From Rubripirellula sp. (GTDB taxonomy: Bacteria; Planctomycetota; Planctomycetia; Pirellulales; Pirellulaceae): 49,186 bases of DNA. The position numbers and the translations under genes are program-made. Within the stretch, counting starts at the first letter, position 1; every line of letters starts with the position of its first letter. The notes under the pieces were generated by a model. That model had not been told where the DNA came from and did no database searches. It was given only the letters and a program-made list of their open reading frames with translations. Below, one piece after another: positions 45,815-49,186 of this stretch. The stretch is from assembly GCA_029213145.1 (NCBI GenBank), contig JARGNK010000037.1:1-49186 (forward strand). Direction: 5' to 3'.

Positions 45815-46618
45815 TTAGTCTTGGCCGCCACCGGGTGGAATTGGCCATGCCGATCCGGCTGTGAACCCACCATCAACATAAAGAACTTGCCCAGTCATAA
45901 ATTCGGCCGCTGGTGAAGCCAGAAAAACAGCCGTTCCAACCATGTCTTCCGGCGTACCCAAGCGTCGCTGCGGAGTATTCGCATTTCCCCATTGCTGCAT
46001 CGTTTTGTCAGACCACAATTGGCGTGTCAAATCGGTCAGGATAAATCCTGGTGCTAACGCGTTGACGCGAACACCCAACGGCCCCCATTCAAGCGCGAGA
46101 GATCGAGTCATATGTGCCATCGCAGCCTTGCTCATCGCGTAAGGTGCAACATCTTTTAATGGACGGTCAGAATTGAGCGACGCAATATTAATCTGCGATC
46201 CCCGCGCCCGCTCGATCATATGGCGTCCAACAGCCTGAGACAGCAGGAAGGCCCCGCGAAGATTGATATCCATCACAAAATCGAAGTCATCCACGGATAC
46301 GTCAAGTGCAGGCTTACGACGATTCACGCCGGCAACGTTCACCAGCGTATCAATGCGACCATAGTCTTGGAGCACCGATTCAACCAACGACTCTATTTGC
46401 TCCGGTTCCGCAACATCGCAAACCATCCCCTGAACCGGAGAGCCGAGCTCGGATAGCTGGCTAGCAACCGATGACAGCGTCTTCTGCTTACGCCCAGAGA
46501 TCACCACGGACGCACCACGTTCGGCGAAACCCGCTGCAATCGCACGCCCAATACCTCGACTTCCGCCTGAAACTAAGACAACTTGTTCTTTCACTTCGAA
46601 GAGTCTATCTGTCATCAA
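45815..46618 (-). CDS. SDR family oxidoreductase
   Basis: This cytoplasmic short-chain dehydrogenase of 267 aa uses NAD(P). The nucleotide loop is VSGGSRGIGRAIA (G18-G24), then NVAGVNRRKP (about 94), the catalytic serine S147 in INIASLNSDRP, and Y160/K164 in PYAMSKAAMAHM. PGFILTDLT and the terminal ASPAAEFMTGQVLYVDGGFT are standard. The sequence is most like gluconate 5-dehydrogenase or 2-deoxygluconate dehydrogenase-type SDRs, but the substrate is not certain. It lies upstream of a sulfatase in what appears to be one operon, which fits desulfation and then oxidation of a sugar (inference). The ATG at 46618 or 46615 may be used; AAGGA lies upstream. Confidence 0.9.
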   Translation of the reverse strand: MMTDRLFEVKEQVVLVSGGSRGIGRAIAAGFAERGASVVISGRKQKTLSSVASQLSELGSPVQGMVCDVAEPEQIESLVESVLQDYGRIDTLVNVAGVNRRKPALDVSVDDFDFVMDINLRGAFLLSQAVGRHMIERARGSQINIASLNSDRPLKDVAPYAMSKAAMAHMTRSLALEWGPLGVRVNALAPGFILTDLTRQLWSDKTMQQWGNANTPQRRLGTPEDMVGTAVFLASPAAEFMTGQVLYVDGGFTAGSAWPIPPGGGQD

Positions 46619-46904
46619 AAATTCATTCCTTGCTTCTAATCAATGCGTCTTTGAAATAGGAATGTATTGAAGTCTTCGCATCCTTGCCACCTCGTCAGTC
46701 CAATAACCCAAGAGCAAGCACATCGCTCCAAAACTACCGCCAGCCCTAAAACTGAGACCAAAAGCGAATTCGGCTGGTCGAAATCTGCTGAAACAGGGTT
46801 TTCGAATTTGACCAGTTGAACGACCGATGCGACGTAGCGAGGCAAATCCTGCATTTCTTGTGAAAGCTGACGGTTATGCACGATTCAGAACAGCCAAGCA
46901 CAAT

Positions 46905-46938
46905 AAAAAAAGCGGCCGTAGCAATTGCCACGGCCGCT
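46905..46938 (-). terminator. Rho-independent terminator of the flagellin gene
   Basis: AGCGGCCGT (46911-46919) and ACGGCCGCT (46930-46938) form a perfect 9-bp GC-rich stem around a 10-base loop. On the minus strand the stem is followed by a run of T (46905-46911). It lies 32 bp behind the flagellin stop, in the right orientation. Confidence 0.9.
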
Positions 46939-46970
46939 GTGCGTCTTATCCGAATCGTTCCTGTTGGCGT

Positions 46971-48716
46971 TTATCGCAGCAGGGCAAGAACGTTCTGCGG
47001 ATTCTGATTGGCGAGCGCCAGCACATTCGTACCGGATTGAACAAGAATTTGAGCACGAGTCAAGCGAGCTGATTCTTGGGCGAAGTCAGCATCACGAATC
47101 GAGCTTTCCGCTTCTTGCAGGTTCGCCGACGTTTCGTTCAAGCTGACAAGGTTACTGTCAAGCGTCGTTGCCTGGAATGCACCCAATCGCCCTCGCAGGG
47201 CCGTCACCTTCGAAATAACATCGTCGATGACATTCGAGGCGCCCTGAACGTCATTCGTCAAACTCTTGGTTTGTCCACTGCCCAGCTCGTACAAACGCCC
47301 GTTTGTACCACCGAGTTGCCCAGTACTAACGCTGCTAATACCAAGGCTCGCCTGCTGGCTGCTTGTGACTTGAGGCCCCAACTGGAAGCTTGCACCACCA
47401 CCAGAAATACTGAAACTGAAATTCGAGCCACTCCCGTCCACGGTCAAGCTGAGAGCGAGTGAACTGGTGTTGATCGACAGCTCATTTCCAGAACCAGATG
47501 CCTGTACACCATTCACAGAAGCAACAATGTCGGTTCCCGAAGCACGGTTGCTGTCAAGATTCGCACCGAACAAACCGCTACTACCTTCACTGATAACGTC
47601 AATAGCAGCTACAGCTTCACCTCCATAGGTCGTTGAAGAAAGCACCAATGCACCCGAGCTAACAGCAGCTCCAACGCCTGTGCTGTCCGATACAAGATTA
47701 ACTGCAGCGGCGATCTGAGATTTGGACGTGCCAGATCCGAAGTTAAAGGTTTCCGCTCCCTCTGTTCCACTGAGCTCAAAGACCAAGTCATCAGCGAGGA
47801 CTTCACCACCCGTCTTGGCCGTGCTGACGTCTGCGGTGGGCTCGGTGAAGGCTACCGTCCCTGTACCACCACCAAGGGCCGCACCGAAATCGGTTAGAGT
47901 ATTAATCGCCGTAACAACGGAATTGAAATCCTTGTTGGTTGCGGTCGATGCGGTCGAGTTATAGGTAACCGTAATCACTTTCTGGGTTGAATCATAAGCC
48001 GCCGAAGCCGCTACATTGCCCGCACTGGTGTCGTCGACGAAGTTGATTTGCACATCATTGAAATCAGAACCCGAAGCAGCCGCCGTAACATCGATTGATT
48101 CTGTACCGTTGCCGAACGAAACATTCGCTTGGGCTGCAGTGGTGAATCCAGTCGACGCTGCGGTGATTGAACCCTGCGTCGCCACAGAACTAACAATCAC
48201 TTCCACATTCAAAGCGGATGCTCCGACTTTGGCACGCGTGATACTTGCGTCTTGTACTGAGCTGACAGAACCCACATCGCTAACGTAATCGAGTGAGCCG
48301 TCAAGTAACTTTTGGCCTTGGAAGGTCGTCGTTTTTGAAATTCGATTGATGGCTGATAATGAACTATCGATTTGGAGTTGGTTTGCAGCCACCTCTTCAT
48401 CACTCAAAGCACCGTTATTGGCTGCCTCGACAACCAACCCGCGAATATCATTCAATAGGCTGCTGACCTGCCCCAAAGCACTGTCCGCCGTCGTAATGAT
48501 CTGGCTCGCTCGCTTCGTATTACTGATCGCTTTGTTCAAGCCTGTGATTTCGCTTCGCAGAGCTTCACTGGCAATCAAACCGGCCGGATCGTCCGAACCA
48601 CTGTTGATGCGAAGACCGGTGCTCAAGCGTGTTAATGCCAGACCTAAGTCCTTGTTGCTGGATTGAAGACGGTTCTGAGCAACGAGCGACGCTACATTTG
48701 AGTTAATTCTTGTCAT
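46971..48716 (-). CDS. fliC: Flagellin
   Basis: This is the structural protein of the flagellar filament, 581 aa. The N-terminal D0/D1 helices (1-140) show TRINSNVASLVAQNRLQSSN, ALTRLSTGLRINSGSDDPAG, ALRSEITGLNKAISNT and DGSL. The C-terminal D1/D0 helices (about 490-581) show TSLTNDVQGAS-like KSLTNDVQGASNVIDDVISK, ESSIRDADFAQESARLTRAQ, ILVQSGTNVLALANQNPQNV and the final LALLR. The middle (about 145-485) is Ala/Ser/Thr/Gly-rich and beta-prone, as is usual for the surface-exposed variable part. It contains no Cys. A ribosome binding site AGAGG (48727-48731) lies 10 bases before the ATG at 48716. The gene stands alone with its own terminator; no fliS or other flagellar gene is in the window. Confidence 0.96.
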   Translation of the reverse strand: MTRINSNVASLVAQNRLQSSNKDLGLALTRLSTGLRINSGSDDPAGLIASEALRSEITGLNKAISNTKRASQIITTADSALGQVSSLLNDIRGLVVEAANNGALSDEEVAANQLQIDSSLSAINRISKTTTFQGQKLLDGSLDYVSDVGSVSSVQDASITRAKVGASALNVEVIVSSVATQGSITAASTGFTTAAQANVSFGNGTESIDVTAAASGSDFNDVQINFVDDTSAGNVAASAAYDSTQKVITVTYNSTASTATNKDFNSVVTAINTLTDFGAALGGGTGTVAFTEPTADVSTAKTGGEVLADDLVFELSGTEGAETFNFGSGTSKSQIAAAVNLVSDSTGVGAAVSSGALVLSSTTYGGEAVAAIDVISEGSSGLFGANLDSNRASGTDIVASVNGVQASGSGNELSINTSSLALSLTVDGSGSNFSFSISGGGASFQLGPQVTSSQQASLGISSVSTGQLGGTNGRLYELGSGQTKSLTNDVQGASNVIDDVISKVTALRGRLGAFQATTLDSNLVSLNETSANLQEAESSIRDADFAQESARLTRAQILVQSGTNVLALANQNPQNVLALLR

Positions 48717-48766
48717 ATCTTAAAAACCTCTACGAGCAGCTAATCGCCCTATCGCAAATGGTGAAT

Positions 48767-48784
48767 CCGGATATTCGAATCCGG
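48767..48784 (-). promoter_or_regulatory. Inverted repeat in the flagellin leader
   Basis: CCGGAT (48767-48772) and ATCCGG (48779-48784) flank ATTCGA, about 50 bp before the flagellin ATG. It could form a hairpin in the 5' leader of the mRNA or be an operator. No good sigma-28 or sigma-54 promoter could be placed around it. Confidence 0.4.
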
Positions 48785-49140
48785 CTAAGTTCGGAAGTAT
48801 GACCGCTCGAGCAGACGGCAAAATTGTCTTCGCCGGAATCTCGCTTGTGGTCGTCTGCGGAATCGTTGGTCACACTCGGAGCCACAGTCGAACTGGAAAG
48901 TCAAATTTTCCCATCCAAAACAGCACCTCGACCTGCGGAGTTAACCTATTTGGTACAGGCTGACTAATCCATCCAACCCATGGTTTGGCTTTTATGAATT
49001 TGACGGCCAAGACAGCAAAAACTTGACCAGACGTATTCGCAGGTCCACCAATCTGTCACGATGTGACATCGTAAATTCGCGAACCGACACCAATTTCGAT
49101 CAAGTTGCCGATGAGAGACGGCACTAAAAGCGGATGCGAA
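48785..49140. other. Upstream region of the flagellin gene
   Basis: No open frame with gene-like properties was seen in this 356-bp stretch. It should contain the flagellin promoter, but no consensus element could be set with confidence. Confidence 0.3.
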
Positions 49141-49186
49141 AGCGCCCCCCCCCCGGGCCCCCCCCCCCCGGGCCCAACCCCCCCCG
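49141..49186. repeat. C-rich low-complexity contig end, likely artefact
   Basis: The last ~45 bases are runs of 8-13 C broken by GGG and AA. Such sequence does not resemble the rest of the window (moderate GC, mixed composition) and is probably an assembly or base-calling artefact at a contig end. Confidence 0.75.

Noticed and set aside
46636-46881. An 81-codon minus-strand frame between the flagellin terminator and the SDR gene.
   Set aside because: It has no signal peptide, motif or ribosome binding site, and its composition is not convincing.
47076-48666. Several plus-strand frames opposite the flagellin gene.
   Set aside because: They are shadows caused by the biased codon use of the flagellin gene.
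48740-48790. A possible sigma-54 promoter (CCGG ... TTTGC) before flagellin.
   Set aside because: The spacing between GG and GC is 11 rather than 10 and the flanking bases do not fit. A sigma-28 match was not found either.

Overview
The window looks like chromosomal DNA of a planctomycete, most likely a member of the Pirellulaceae. The evidence is a PSCyt1/DUF1549/DUF1553 gene followed by a DUF1501 gene, four formylglycine-type sulfatases of different subfamilies, a YdjY-domain protein, weak Shine-Dalgarno signals and moderate GC. No rRNA, tRNA, CRISPR array or insertion sequence was recognised. The last ~45 bases are runs of C broken by GGG and look like a contig-end artefact.

Layout. 1-5.7 kb: a partial YdjY-domain secreted protein, an unrecognised 611-aa protein coupled to a YggS-type PLP-homeostasis protein, a convergent class I aminotransferase, and a 4-TM protein with a PH-like tail. 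6.2-10.7 kb: a collinear set of creatininase-family amidohydrolase, Tat-exported Gfo/Idh/MocA-like protein, small membrane protein and sodium:solute symporter, which reads as an uptake and processing cluster. 10.7-19.5 kb: a low-density zone with a 21-bp tandem repeat array, two clear pseudogenes (a signal-peptide-bearing outer-membrane/transporter-like protein and a DUF1622 membrane protein), several possible remnants, one sulfatase and a membrane-anchored glycerophosphodiester phosphodiesterase. 19.5-28.1 kb: an S9 peptidase, then divergently a PSCyt1/DUF1549/DUF1553 gene, a frameshifted DUF1501 gene, a small conserved protein and a neutral-ceramidase-like hydrolase. 28.2-34.6 kb (minus strand): a GYF/trypsin-like membrane protease, a sulfatase with a beta-rich C-terminal extension, a MauG/cytochrome c peroxidase-like diheme protein and a coiled-coil membrane protein. 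35.0-39.9 kb: an RND efflux pump (adaptor and permease). 40.4-44.2 kb: a sulfatase followed by a translationally coupled TolQ/ExbB, ExbD-like and TM-plus-periplasmic-domain trio. 44.4-46.6 kb: an SDR dehydrogenase-sulfatase operon. 47.0-48.7 kb: a flagellin gene with its own terminator.

The overall theme is an accessory catabolic region. Sulfatases, PSD1/DUF1501 proteins, ceramidase, diheme peroxidase and dehydrogenase fit degradation of sulfated or lipid-linked marine polymers. They sit with envelope machinery (RND pump, ExbB/D-like motor, membrane protease) and with several genes in decay. Functions beyond the named protein families are inference from context.
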